A stretch of DNA of 64,000 nucleotides. Source: Pseudomonadota bacterium (lineage in GTDB: Bacteria > Pseudomonadota > Alphaproteobacteria > Rhizobiales > Beijerinckiaceae). The notes below the pieces were generated by a model. That model ran no database searches. It was not told where the DNA came from and saw nothing but the letters and a program-made list of their open reading frames with translations. Of this stretch, positions 9,015 through 16,895 are shown one piece after another (position 1 is the stretch's first letter; each line of letters starts with the position of its first letter). A program made the translations under genes and the position numbers. Location: NCBI GenBank assembly GCA_020161575.1, contig JAIUNR010000007.1, positions 186,001-250,000 on the forward strand. Reading direction: 5' to 3'.

Positions 9015-9929
9015 TCAGGCGGGCTCTCCCTCGACCTGCTTGCGCTTTCTCGCAAGCTCCGTCCCGAAGAAATCCAGGAAGGCGCGTACCCGCGCGGCTT
9101 TCTTGAGATCGGGATGGGTGAGCACCCAAAGCCCGGTATCGGATGCAGGCTGGATGACCGGGATCGGCTTTACGTCAGGGAGTTGATCCCCGATGAAGCA
9201 GGGCAGCACGCTGATGCCGAGTCCGGCCTGCACGGCGTCGGCCAGCGCGTTGACCGCATTCACGCGCACGTTGATGCAATCGGGGTGCACATTCGCGGCA
9301 ACCCAGCGGCCGCCGGCGGTCATATTGATGGAATCGCTGAAGCCGATCCACCGCGCGGGCGGGCGGACGATCCTCTGGAGGTCATCGACGGGCACGTTCG
9401 TCTCGGCGATCACCGCGGTACTGGCATAGGCACGCCAGGCGATGGTGGCCACGCGCCTGCCGACCAGGGTCTGCGGCGGATCGACCGAGGCCCGGATCGC
9501 GACATCGGCATCGCGGCGCGAGAGGTTGAGGATCCGGTTCTCGATGACGAAATCGAGCGTGATCTCGGGATATTTGCGCCGGAACCCGCAGAACATCGGC
9601 GAGACGAGATGCGCGAAGATCGTCTCGGTTGTGGTCACGCGCAATTCGCCGGAGGGACGCACATCCTGTCCCGCGATCCGGCGCTCGAACTCGACGATGG
9701 AATCGGACATACGCGCCGCCAGCGCGACCATCTCCTCGCCGGCGGAGGTGAGCAGGTAGCCGGATCGCGCACGCTCGAAAACGCGGACGCCCAGCTGCTC
9801 TTCCAGCGCGTTGAGCCTTCGGAAAACCGTGGAATTGTTTACCCCCAGCGCTTCCGCCGCGCCGCTTAGCGAACGCTGATCGGCAATGGCGCGTACGAGA
9901 CGGAAATCATCCCAGGCGAGTGACTGCAT
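9015..9929 (-). CDS. LysR family transcriptional regulator
   Basis: A 304-residue LysR-type regulator. The N-terminal winged helix-turn-helix is at residues 5-62 (FRLVRAIADQRSLSGAAEALGVNNSTVFRRLNALEEQLGVRVFER). A periplasmic-binding-protein-like effector domain follows from about residue 85. ATG 9929 has GAGG just upstream and gives a start matching the family; the in-frame GTG at 9968 would add 13 residues. The NNSTVFRRL recognition helix and short C-terminal half resemble the subgroup that often regulates detoxification or transporter genes. It is convergent with the MFS gene, with adjoining stops and no divergent target in the window. Confidence 0.9.
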   Translation of the reverse strand: MQSLAWDDFRLVRAIADQRSLSGAAEALGVNNSTVFRRLNALEEQLGVRVFERARSGYLLTSAGEEMVALAARMSDSIVEFERRIAGQDVRPSGELRVTTTETIFAHLVSPMFCGFRRKYPEITLDFVIENRILNLSRRDADVAIRASVDPPQTLVGRRVATIAWRAYASTAVIAETNVPVDDLQRIVRPPARWIGFSDSINMTAGGRWVAANVHPDCINVRVNAVNALADAVQAGLGISVLPCFIGDQLPDVKPIPVIQPASDTGLWVLTHPDLKKAARVRAFLDFFGTELARKRKQVEGEPA

Positions 9930-10043
9930 CTTCCTCTTGGCTCCGCTTGGCTTGCGCGCCTCTTGCACGCATTCCGGCTAGGGCCAAACAGATTTGCACA
10001 ACCGCAAATTTAAACCATAGGGAAATAAGCCGATTACGGAGAT

Positions 10044-11075
10044 TTAAGTAAAGTTTTCCTGTGCTGTTTCCCTCGGAGCGGCAGCGCGGAGCAGGCGATC
10101 CCGGATCGCCTCCCCGAGAGCGGCATCGGGAATGCCCATCGCGGCGATTCCGGTGACGGGCAGCGCGTCCAGCGCCCGCAAATGGCGGTAAAGATTGGCC
10201 GCGGCCTCCACGAGGCTTCCGCTTTCCGAGAGATTGAGAGTCAGGGCAGGATCGGCGCCGGGGGGAAGCGGCGTTCCGAAAGCAAGACAGGCCTCGCCGG
10301 GATTCACGGCGGTCGCGTCGAGGCGCACCGGGTGGCGGGGGGCGTAATGGGAGGCAAGACGACCGGGTGCCAGCGGCTTGGTGCCATCCGTCCGGGGTGC
10401 CGAAAGCGGGTGCCCGAGCACGCGGGCGAGCGCCTCCCGTGGTACGCCACCGGGGCGCAACAGGCGGACTTCTTCGTCGAGGCAGGCGACAATCGTCGAT
10501 TCGACGCCGATCTGGGTCGGCCCCGCTTCCACGAGCGCATCGAGCAGGCCGTCGAGATCGGCGAGGACATGGGCGGGGTTCGTGGGCGAGACATGGCCGG
10601 AGCGGTTCGCGCTTGGCGCCGCGATCGGTTTTCCTGCCGCTGCCAGCACCGCACGCGCGACCGGGTGATCCGGCACACGGATCGCGAGCGAGGGCAGGCC
10701 GGCGCGCGCGAGTTCGCAAACGGGGCAATCGGGTGCGGCAGGCACGACCAGCGTGAGCGGACCGGGCCAGAAGGCCTCCGCCAGACGACGCGCCTGCTGA
10801 GAAAATTTACCTAATGCGAGCGCCTTCTCCACCGTGTCGACATGGGCGATCAGCGGGTTGAAAAGCGGGCGGCCTTTCGTCGCGTAAAGCCGGGCAATGG
10901 CCTTGGCATCCGTTGCATCGGCACCGAGGCCGTAGACCGTCTCGGTAGGAAACGCGACAAGCCCGCCACCAGCCAGGATGGCGCCCGCCTTGCGGGAGGC
11001 GTTTGCATCGGCGGCGAGTCGCAAGGTCGCGTGGGGGGCGTCAGGGCTGTTGATCGTCATCGTGGGAGCGTGCAT
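10044..11075 (-). CDS. L-threonylcarbamoyladenylate synthase (Sua5 type)
   Basis: A 343-residue Sua5/YrdC-family enzyme that makes threonylcarbamoyl-AMP for the universal t6A37 modification of ANN-decoding tRNAs. The N-terminal catalytic YrdC domain shows GGLVAFPTETVYGLGADA, KGRPLFNPL and PSANRSGHVSPT. The C-terminal Sua5 domain (from about residue 220) shows SHYAPRHPVRL, which separates Sua5 from the short TsaC form. Start is uncertain: ATG 11075 has GGGGAG very close to it, ATG 11060 has none, and an in-frame start at 11105 lies within an 18-bp tandem repeat. It stands alone on the reverse strand. Confidence 0.9.
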   Translation of the reverse strand: MHAPTMTINSPDAPHATLRLAADANASRKAGAILAGGGLVAFPTETVYGLGADATDAKAIARLYATKGRPLFNPLIAHVDTVEKALALGKFSQQARRLAEAFWPGPLTLVVPAAPDCPVCELARAGLPSLAIRVPDHPVARAVLAAAGKPIAAPSANRSGHVSPTNPAHVLADLDGLLDALVEAGPTQIGVESTIVACLDEEVRLLRPGGVPREALARVLGHPLSAPRTDGTKPLAPGRLASHYAPRHPVRLDATAVNPGEACLAFGTPLPPGADPALTLNLSESGSLVEAAANLYRHLRALDALPVTGIAAMGIPDAALGEAIRDRLLRAAAPRETAQENFT

Positions 11076-11084
11076 ATCTCCCCG

Positions 11085-11120
11085 CAAGCGCCTTGGCCAG
11101 TCCAAGCGCCTTGGCCAGTC
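11085..11120. repeat. perfect 18-bp tandem duplication
   Basis: CAAGCGCCTTGGCCAGTC occurs twice in a row, at 11085-11102 and 11103-11120, just upstream of the likely sua5 start. Eighteen bases keep frame, so the copy number would change only a few residues if a longer start were used. It probably arose by replication slippage. Confidence 0.8.
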
Positions 11121-11212
11121 TTGGCGGAGATTCGGTTTGAGCGCAAAACCGGCGGGATGAACGCATTCGCCGCCGCCGGACTTCAGACTTGGGACAACCA
11201 GGTCTTGCGTAC

Positions 11213-11232
11213 AGTTTGTTCATATGTAAACT
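11213..11232. promoter_or_regulatory. candidate operator ahead of the acyl-CoA operon
   Basis: AGTTTGTTCATATGTAAACT has AGTTT/AAACT arms around a CATATG core, about 80 bases upstream of the acyl-CoA dehydrogenase start. It stands out as AT-rich within GC-rich sequence. Beta-oxidation genes are commonly controlled by TetR-type repressors that bind such inverted repeats, so this is a plausible operator. The assignment is inference. Confidence 0.3.
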
Positions 11233-11312
11233 AAAAACACGTGCCGCAAGAGCATGAACCCTCATCCCAGTGCCGCGAGGCGGATGCCGGATGGACAACC
11301 TTGGAGCGAAAC

Positions 11313-13097
11313 GTGACCTATCGTGCGCCGGTTGAGGATATCCTTTTCGCCATGCGGCATGTTGCGGGCATGGACATGGCGATTGAGAACGGGCTCTACC
11401 CCGATCTTGCCGATGGGGTCGCGGAAGCGGTTCTGGAGGAGGCCGGCAAATTCGCCGCCGAGCGGCTCGCCCCGCTCAATCGCGCGGGCGATCTCGAAGG
11501 CGCCAGGCTCGTCGGTGGCAAGGTCGTGATGCCGAAGGGCGTGACGGAAGCCTACCGCGACTGGGCCGACGGCGGCTGGGCCGGCGTGGCAAGCCCGGAG
11601 GAGCATGGCGGGCAGGGGCTGCCGATCCTCATCAACATCGCCTGCACGGAGTTGTGGAACTCGGCGAACATGGCCTTCGCGCTCAACCCGCTGCTCACCA
11701 TGGGTGCGATCGAGGCGCTGGTGGCGCATGGCTCGGCGGAGTTGCAGCGTCTCTATCTGGGCAAGATGATTTCCGGCGAATGGACCGGGACGATGAACCT
11801 CACGGAGCCGCAGGCAGGCTCTGATCTCAACCTGCTGACAAGCCGGGCGGACCCGGTGGGTGATGGCAGCTACCGCATCACCGGGCAGAAGATCTTCATC
11901 ACCTATGGCGATCACGAGATGACGGAAAATATCGTCCATCTTGTCTTGGCGCGGCTGCCCGATGCACCGCCCGGTACGCGCGGGATTTCGCTGTTCCTGG
12001 TGCCGAAATTCCTCGTCAACAAGGATGGCACGCTCGGAGCGCACAACGATCTGCGCTGCCACGCGCTTGAGCATAAGATCGGGATTCATGGCTCGCCCAC
12101 CGCGACGATGATCTACGGCGATAACGGCGGCGCCATCGGCTATCTCATCGGCGAGGAGAACAAGGGCCTCGCCTGCATGTTCACGATGATGAACAATGCG
12201 CGCCTCGCTGTCGGCACGCAGGGTGTCGCCATCGCCGAACGCGCTTATCAGCAGGCGCTGGCCTATGCCGGTGAGCGGCGGCAGGGTCGGGCGAGCGGCG
12301 CAGCGACGGCCTCGCCCATTCTCCATCACCCGGATATCAAGCGGATGTTGCTCGAAATGCGCGTGAAGATCGGCGCTGCGCGCAGCCTCTGCCTGCTGAC
12401 GGCGACCGCTCTGGACAAGGCGCATCGCGCGGCGGATGCCGCCGAGCGCAAGGCGGCGCATGAGGAGGCGAGCCTGCTGACGCCGGTCGCCAAGGCCTTT
12501 TCGACCGATATCGGCAACGAGGTCGCCTCGCTCGGCGTGCAGATCCATGGCGGCATGGGCTTTGTCGAGGAGACGGGCGCGGGCCAGCATTTCCGCGATG
12601 CCCGCATCCTGCCGATTTATGAGGGCACGAACGGCATCCAGGCGATCGATCTCGTGATGCGCAAGCTGCCTCTTTCCGAGGGCGGCGCGGTGAGGGCGCT
12701 TATCGCGCGCTATGCAAAAGCCGCGGAACAGGCGCGCGCGGTCAATGATCCCGGTTTTCAACGCATCGGCGAGCGGTTGGGAGAAGCGGTCGCGGCGCTT
12801 TCGCGCACGAGCGAGTTCCTGCTCGGCGTGATGAAAGCCGCGCCGGATACCGCGCTTGCCGGCGCAACGCCCTATCTGCGCCTGTTCGCAACCGCTGCCG
12901 GCGGCGCGCATCTGGCGGAAATGGCGCTTGCCGCGCGCGATGCGCTCTCGGCGGGGGATAGCGATCCACGCCATCAGGAGCGGATCCGCGATGCGCGTTT
13001 CTTCGCGGAGAACCTCGCACCGCTTGCTTCCGGCCTCGAATTTTCGGTGGTCGATGGCGGCGAGGCGATCAATGCTGCTTTCGCGGCGCAAGCATAG
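11313..13097 (+). CDS. acyl-CoA dehydrogenase
   Basis: A 594-residue FAD-dependent acyl-CoA dehydrogenase of the long subfamily that carries an extra C-terminal domain. It performs the first oxidation of fatty-acyl-CoA. Seen are TGTMNLTEPQAGSDLNLL, the substrate/FAD-binding middle, GIHGSPTATMIYG, and the catalytic-region QIHGGMGFVEETGAGQHFRDARILPIYEGTNGIQAIDLV near residue 435. GTG 11313 is chosen because GGAG lies six bases upstream and homologues begin (M)TYRAPVEDI; a longer frame from 11241 is unconserved. It leads a three-gene operon with the crotonase and SDR below. Confidence 0.92.
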   Translation: MTYRAPVEDILFAMRHVAGMDMAIENGLYPDLADGVAEAVLEEAGKFAAERLAPLNRAGDLEGARLVGGKVVMPKGVTEAYRDWADGGWAGVASPEEHGGQGLPILINIACTELWNSANMAFALNPLLTMGAIEALVAHGSAELQRLYLGKMISGEWTGTMNLTEPQAGSDLNLLTSRADPVGDGSYRITGQKIFITYGDHEMTENIVHLVLARLPDAPPGTRGISLFLVPKFLVNKDGTLGAHNDLRCHALEHKIGIHGSPTATMIYGDNGGAIGYLIGEENKGLACMFTMMNNARLAVGTQGVAIAERAYQQALAYAGERRQGRASGAATASPILHHPDIKRMLLEMRVKIGAARSLCLLTATALDKAHRAADAAERKAAHEEASLLTPVAKAFSTDIGNEVASLGVQIHGGMGFVEETGAGQHFRDARILPIYEGTNGIQAIDLVMRKLPLSEGGAVRALIARYAKAAEQARAVNDPGFQRIGERLGEAVAALSRTSEFLLGVMKAAPDTALAGATPYLRLFATAAGGAHLAEMALAARDALSAGDSDPRHQERIRDARFFAENLAPLASGLEFSVVDGGEAINAAFAAQA

Positions 13098-13106
13098 GGC
13101 TGGGCG

Positions 13107-13859
13107 ATGGGTGAACATGTCCTCAAAGGCCGTGAAGGCGCGGTCCTTGTCCTCACGCTCAACCGCGCGGACAAGAAGAACGCGCTGACCGGCGCCATGT
13201 ATGACGCCTTGAGCGCGGGACTTGCCGAAGCCAACGCGGATGAGGAGATCGGTGCGACACTCATTCTGGGTCAGCCCGGTATTTTCTGCGCGGGCAACGA
13301 CATCATGGATTTCATGGCCTTTGCGATGAAAGGCGGTGTCGGCGAGCCGATTATCAACTTCCTGAAGGCGCTGGTCGCCAACCGGAAGCCGCTTGTCGCC
13401 GGGGTGGATGGCGGAGCGGTCGGCATCGGAACGACGATGCTGCTGCATTGCGATTACGTCGTGGCCTCGGAGCGCGCGGTTTTCGCGACGCCCTTCGTTG
13501 ATCTGGCGCTTGTTCCAGAGGCCGGTTCCAGCCTCATCCTGCCCGAACTGATGGGGCACCGGGTGGCTTTCGAGATGCTGGTGATGGGCAAGCGCTTCGA
13601 CGCCGCCCGCGCCCGCGAGACCGGGCTGGTCAACGCGGTTGTTTCTCCGGATGCGCTGGAACAGGAGGCGCGCGCCGCCGCTGCCGCCATCGCGGCCAAA
13701 CCGCGCGAGGCGGTCGCGATTGCACGAGCCTTGATGAAAGGCGATCCCGCCATCTTGCTCGCGCGGATCGACGAGGAAGCGCGCACATTCGCCGAGCGCC
13801 TGAGATCCGCCGAGGCGCGCAAGGCGTTCGAGGCGTTCATGTCGCGGCCCAAAGCCTGA
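13107..13859 (+). CDS. enoyl-CoA hydratase/isomerase family protein
   Basis: A 250-residue crotonase-fold enzyme starting 9 bases after the dehydrogenase stop. Oxyanion-hole segments are visible: GIFCAGNDIMDFM near residue 55 and DGGAVGIGTTMLLHCDYVVA near residue 96. PEAGSSLILPELMG near residue 135 supplies one acidic residue, as in isomerase-like members. It would hydrate or isomerise the enoyl-CoA made by the preceding enzyme. The exact substrate is not readable. Length and order fit a beta-oxidation operon. Confidence 0.9.
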   Translation: MGEHVLKGREGAVLVLTLNRADKKNALTGAMYDALSAGLAEANADEEIGATLILGQPGIFCAGNDIMDFMAFAMKGGVGEPIINFLKALVANRKPLVAGVDGGAVGIGTTMLLHCDYVVASERAVFATPFVDLALVPEAGSSLILPELMGHRVAFEMLVMGKRFDAARARETGLVNAVVSPDALEQEARAAAAAIAAKPREAVAIARALMKGDPAILLARIDEEARTFAERLRSAEARKAFEAFMSRPKA

Positions 13860-13869
13860 GGAGACGATC

Positions 13870-14736
13870 ATGAGCCTTGCCGGAAAGACCCTTTTCATCA
13901 CCGGCGCCTCGCGCGGGATCGGCCTCGCCATTGCCCTGCGCGCGGCGCGGGACGGGGCGAATATCGTCGTTGCGGCGAAGACCGCCGAGGCACATCCCAA
14001 GCTCGAAGGCACGATCTTCACGGCCGCCGAGGAAATCGAGAAAGCCGGCGGCAAGGCGCTGCCGCTCCAGCTCGACATCCGCGACGATGCGGCGGTTGAA
14101 GCGGCGATGGCGCAGACAGCGCAGCATTTCGGCGGCATCGATATTGTCGTGAACAATGCGAGCGCGATCAATCTCGCGCCGGTCGCGACGCTGGAGATGA
14201 AGCGCTTCGACCTGATGCACCAGATCAACGCGCGCGGCACGTATCTCGTTTCGCGCGTGGCGCTCCCCTACCTGGCGAAATCGGGCAACCCGCATATCCT
14301 CATGCTCTCGCCGCCGCTCGACATGAAGACGAAGTGGTTCGCGGGGCATACAGGTTATTCCATGGCCAAATTCGGCATGAGCCTCGTCGTGCTCGGCCTT
14401 GCCGGAGAGACGAAGGGGCGGATCGGTGTCAACGCGCTCTGGCCGCGCACGACCATCGCCACGGCGGCGGTCAAGAACCTGCTCGGCGGCGATGCCCTGA
14501 TGCGCTCATCGCGCAGACCCGATATCCTCGCGGATGCGGCGCATCGCATCTTCCTCAAGGATGCAAAGAGCTTTTCCGGTCATTTCCTGATCGACGATAC
14601 TTTCCTTGCCGGAGAGGGCGTCACGGATTTCGATCCCTACCGCGCCGACCCGACGCAGCCGCTCGCGCCGGATTTCTTCGTCCCGGACGACATTCCCGCA
14701 CCGGCCAGCGCGAGTTACGCTCCGCTGGTCAAATGA
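13870..14736 (+). CDS. SDR family oxidoreductase (HSDL2-like)
   Basis: A 288-residue short-chain dehydrogenase. The NAD(P) motif is TGASRGIGLAIA at residues 11-22, NNAS follows near residue 97, and the catalytic Tyr-x3-Lys lies in GYSMAKFG near residue 160. AAKTAEAHPKLEGTIFTAAEEIE and the proline-rich tail with DFFVPDDIP are typical of the HSDL2-like group associated with fatty-acid metabolism. It is ten bases downstream of the crotonase and preceded by GAGG, so it completes the operon, probably as a hydroxyacyl dehydrogenase. The substrate is inferred from context only. Confidence 0.88.
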   Translation: MSLAGKTLFITGASRGIGLAIALRAARDGANIVVAAKTAEAHPKLEGTIFTAAEEIEKAGGKALPLQLDIRDDAAVEAAMAQTAQHFGGIDIVVNNASAINLAPVATLEMKRFDLMHQINARGTYLVSRVALPYLAKSGNPHILMLSPPLDMKTKWFAGHTGYSMAKFGMSLVVLGLAGETKGRIGVNALWPRTTIATAAVKNLLGGDALMRSSRRPDILADAAHRIFLKDAKSFSGHFLIDDTFLAGEGVTDFDPYRADPTQPLAPDFFVPDDIPAPASASYAPLVK

Positions 14737-14828
14737 CGGTACGACGCGCTACTTTGCGCTTGCCGCCTCGCAGAAAATCGGCTCGATAGCGGCGAGTTGT
14801 CGCCGGCGGCCCCGAGGGAGGACAAGGC

Positions 14829-15839
14829 ATGATCATCGTGCATCTTCCTGCCGGGAGCGACACGGATGCGCAGGTCGCACGTGACCAGCGCTGTTCCTTC
14901 GTGCGTCACGTTCTCGGCCCCGAGGAAGCCGTGCCGGAAGGCGCGGTCTGGATCGATCTGGTCGATCCGAGCCGGGAAGAGGATCGGCGGGTCGAGGCCG
15001 CGTTGGGGATCGAGATTCCCACGCGCGAGGAATCACAGAATATCGAACCCTCCGAAGTGCTCTATTTCGAGAACGAGGCGCGCTACATGTCCGCGCGCAT
15101 CCTCTGCCAATCGGGCACGGAGAGCCCCAAGCTCGCGGCGATTTCCTTCATGCTCAAGGATCACCGGCTGGTCACAGTGCGATACGACGACCCCCGCTCG
15201 TTCCACATGTTCATCAACCGCATGACGCGGCCTGGTGCCTGCCTTCCTTCCGGGGATCACATGCTGATCTCGCTGTTCGAGACCGTGATTGATCGCGCGG
15301 CGGAAATCCTGCGCATGGCGGGCGAGCGCATCGACGAGGTTTCGGATACGATTTTCAGCGCCAATGGCGGGCAGGCCGAGGTCGTGACCTATCGCGCGAC
15401 GCTGCAAAGCATGGGCGTGGAAGGAAACCGCATCTCCAAGGTGCGCGAGAGCCTCGTCTCGATCGAGCGGATGTTGCTCTTTCTCTCGGCAAACACACAA
15501 GGGCTCGCGCTTTCGGAGGATCTGCGCTCCGATCTACGCACGACCTTGCGCGACCTGCAATCGCTGGAGGATCACGCGACGTTCCTCTCCTCCAAGATCC
15601 AGTTCCTGCTCGATGCCGTGCTCGGCCTCGTCAATCTCGAGCAGAACAAGATCATCAAGATCTTCTCGGTCGCGGCGGTGGTCTTCCTGCCGCCGACGCT
15701 GATCGCATCGTCTTACGGCATGAATTTCAAGAACATGCCGGAGCTGGAATGGAGTGTCGGCTACCCGATGGCGCTTGGAATGATGGTGCTCTCCGCCGCG
15801 GGAACCTACCTCTTCTTCCGCCTCAAGCGCTGGCTTTAA
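14829..15839 (+). CDS. corA: CorA family magnesium/divalent-metal transporter
   Basis: A 336-residue inner-membrane channel protein of the CorA family. A large cytosolic N-terminal domain precedes two C-terminal helices, with the signature YGMNFKNMPE near residue 297 between them. A GGAGG-containing ribosome site (GAGGGAGGAC) lies before ATG 14829. The C-terminus ends FRLKRWL as is usual for basic-tailed CorA. Mg2+ is the expected ion; Co2+ or Ni2+ transport is possible in the family. It is a single gene convergent with the outer-membrane barrel gene. Confidence 0.93.
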   Translation: MIIVHLPAGSDTDAQVARDQRCSFVRHVLGPEEAVPEGAVWIDLVDPSREEDRRVEAALGIEIPTREESQNIEPSEVLYFENEARYMSARILCQSGTESPKLAAISFMLKDHRLVTVRYDDPRSFHMFINRMTRPGACLPSGDHMLISLFETVIDRAAEILRMAGERIDEVSDTIFSANGGQAEVVTYRATLQSMGVEGNRISKVRESLVSIERMLLFLSANTQGLALSEDLRSDLRTTLRDLQSLEDHATFLSSKIQFLLDAVLGLVNLEQNKIIKIFSVAAVVFLPPTLIASSYGMNFKNMPELEWSVGYPMALGMMVLSAAGTYLFFRLKRWL

Positions 15840-15845
15840 AAAAAA

Positions 15846-15874
15846 CGTGCGGCCCTTTGGGGGAGGGCCGCACG
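15846..15874 (-). terminator. intrinsic terminator shared by corA and the barrel gene
   Basis: An 11-bp perfect stem (CGTGCGGCCCT/AGGGCCGCACG) with a 7-base loop. The A-run at 15838-15845 becomes a U-run for reverse-strand transcripts, so the canonical direction is that of the outer-membrane protein gene; it also caps corA. Confidence 0.75.
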
Positions 15875-15930
15875 CCTGCATGGCGGAGACGGGGCTCCGC
15901 CTTGGCATGAACGTCGAATGGGGGCGACGT

Positions 15931-16641
15931 TCAGAACCGGTAGTTGAGGCCCACTTTCGCCGAAAGCTCGCCCGCGGTGATGCTGGTGCGGCCCGCCGCG
16001 AAGTTCACTTTCTGCTTGCCGAGCATCAGGTAATCAACTTCGCCCTTGAGACTGACATTTTCCGTCAGCATCTGCTCAACACCAAGACCAAGCAGCGGGC
16101 CGACGCGGGTCACGCTCTTGCGGCTGACGGGCGTGGCACCCACAGCGGGGCTCGTGTAGCGGACAGGAGCAATGCCGATACCGGCCACGCCGTAAACGAG
16201 AGTGGAGCCGAAGGAATAGCCGAGGCGGCCCTTCAGCGCGTGTCGGCTTGTCTGCTCGACACCCAGATGCGTCGTGCTCTTTTTCTTCGAGCCGAAGGTC
16301 AGCGCGCTTTCCGCCTCCACACCATAGACGATGTTGCCGGACTGGAAATTGTAACCCGCCTGGATGCCGGCATGGCCGCCGCCGACGCCGCGCGTATTCT
16401 TCCTGCCGGAGAAATTCAGCGCCGGAATGTTCGGGCTCGCGCCGCTCGATTTGAAACCATTGGCATCGAAGCCGCCATGCACGCCGATATAGGCGCCCGA
16501 CCAATCCTTCGCCTTCGCCGGCGCATAAGCCGGGGAAGGAGGGAGGCGGCGCGCGAGCGGATCGGCCGCATGAGCGCCGCCCGACATCACGGCAAAGGTG
16601 GCGGCGGCGAAAGCCAGGCCGGAAATCTTCATCATCGTCAT
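15931..16641 (-). CDS. outer membrane beta-barrel protein (Omp25/RopB-like)
   Basis: A 236-residue outer-membrane protein. A signal peptide (MKISGLAFAAATFAVMSGGAHA) is followed by ADPLARRLPPSPAYAPAKAKDWSGAYIGVHGG, the usual opening of the Omp25/Omp31/RopB porin-like family of Hyphomicrobiales. Alternating strands end in GELSAKVGLNYRF, with the terminal aromatic residue expected for BAM recognition. Three in-frame ATGs lie at 16641, 16635 and 16632; GAGAG precedes them, so the exact one is open. Probable role: eight-stranded barrel for envelope integrity. Confidence 0.88.
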   Translation of the reverse strand: MTMMKISGLAFAAATFAVMSGGAHAADPLARRLPPSPAYAPAKAKDWSGAYIGVHGGFDANGFKSSGASPNIPALNFSGRKNTRGVGGGHAGIQAGYNFQSGNIVYGVEAESALTFGSKKKSTTHLGVEQTSRHALKGRLGYSFGSTLVYGVAGIGIAPVRYTSPAVGATPVSRKSVTRVGPLLGLGVEQMLTENVSLKGEVDYLMLGKQKVNFAAGRTSITAGELSAKVGLNYRF

Positions 16642-16765
16642 CTCTCGGTTGTCTTGAAAACTCGCCATCACCCCGTGGCGTGGCCGGCGCCGGAGACAGC
16701 GCCACGCCTTGACCATGCTAAAACCGGGATATGTTGTCGCCCGGCCGGGTTTGGCCGGTCACCAT

Positions 16766-16793
16766 CCTGTCCGAACAAGCCGGATCGGACAGG
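16766..16793. promoter_or_regulatory. inverted repeat between the barrel gene and the membrane AraC gene
   Basis: CCTGTCCG and CGGACAGG are perfect 8-bp arms around a 12-base spacer, lying between two divergently transcribed genes. The position suits an operator for the AraC-type regulator, acting on itself or on the outer-membrane gene. Binding is inference. Confidence 0.4.
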
Positions 16794-16895
16794 TTCGGTG
16801 GTCCAACAGGCTTGCCGCCACAGTTTCGCCCGGCTCAAACGGGAGAGCCTGCCGGTCTGCGTGTTCCGCCCAGAAATTGCCCGAGGATTCCTCTG

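Noticed and set aside
11262-14240. A 992-codon open frame on the reverse strand opposite the acyl-CoA operon
   Set aside because: It is antisense to three clearly recognised enzymes, has no family pattern, and results from GC-rich third positions. Similar long antisense frames at 4512-6179 and 17106-18863 were dropped for the same reason.
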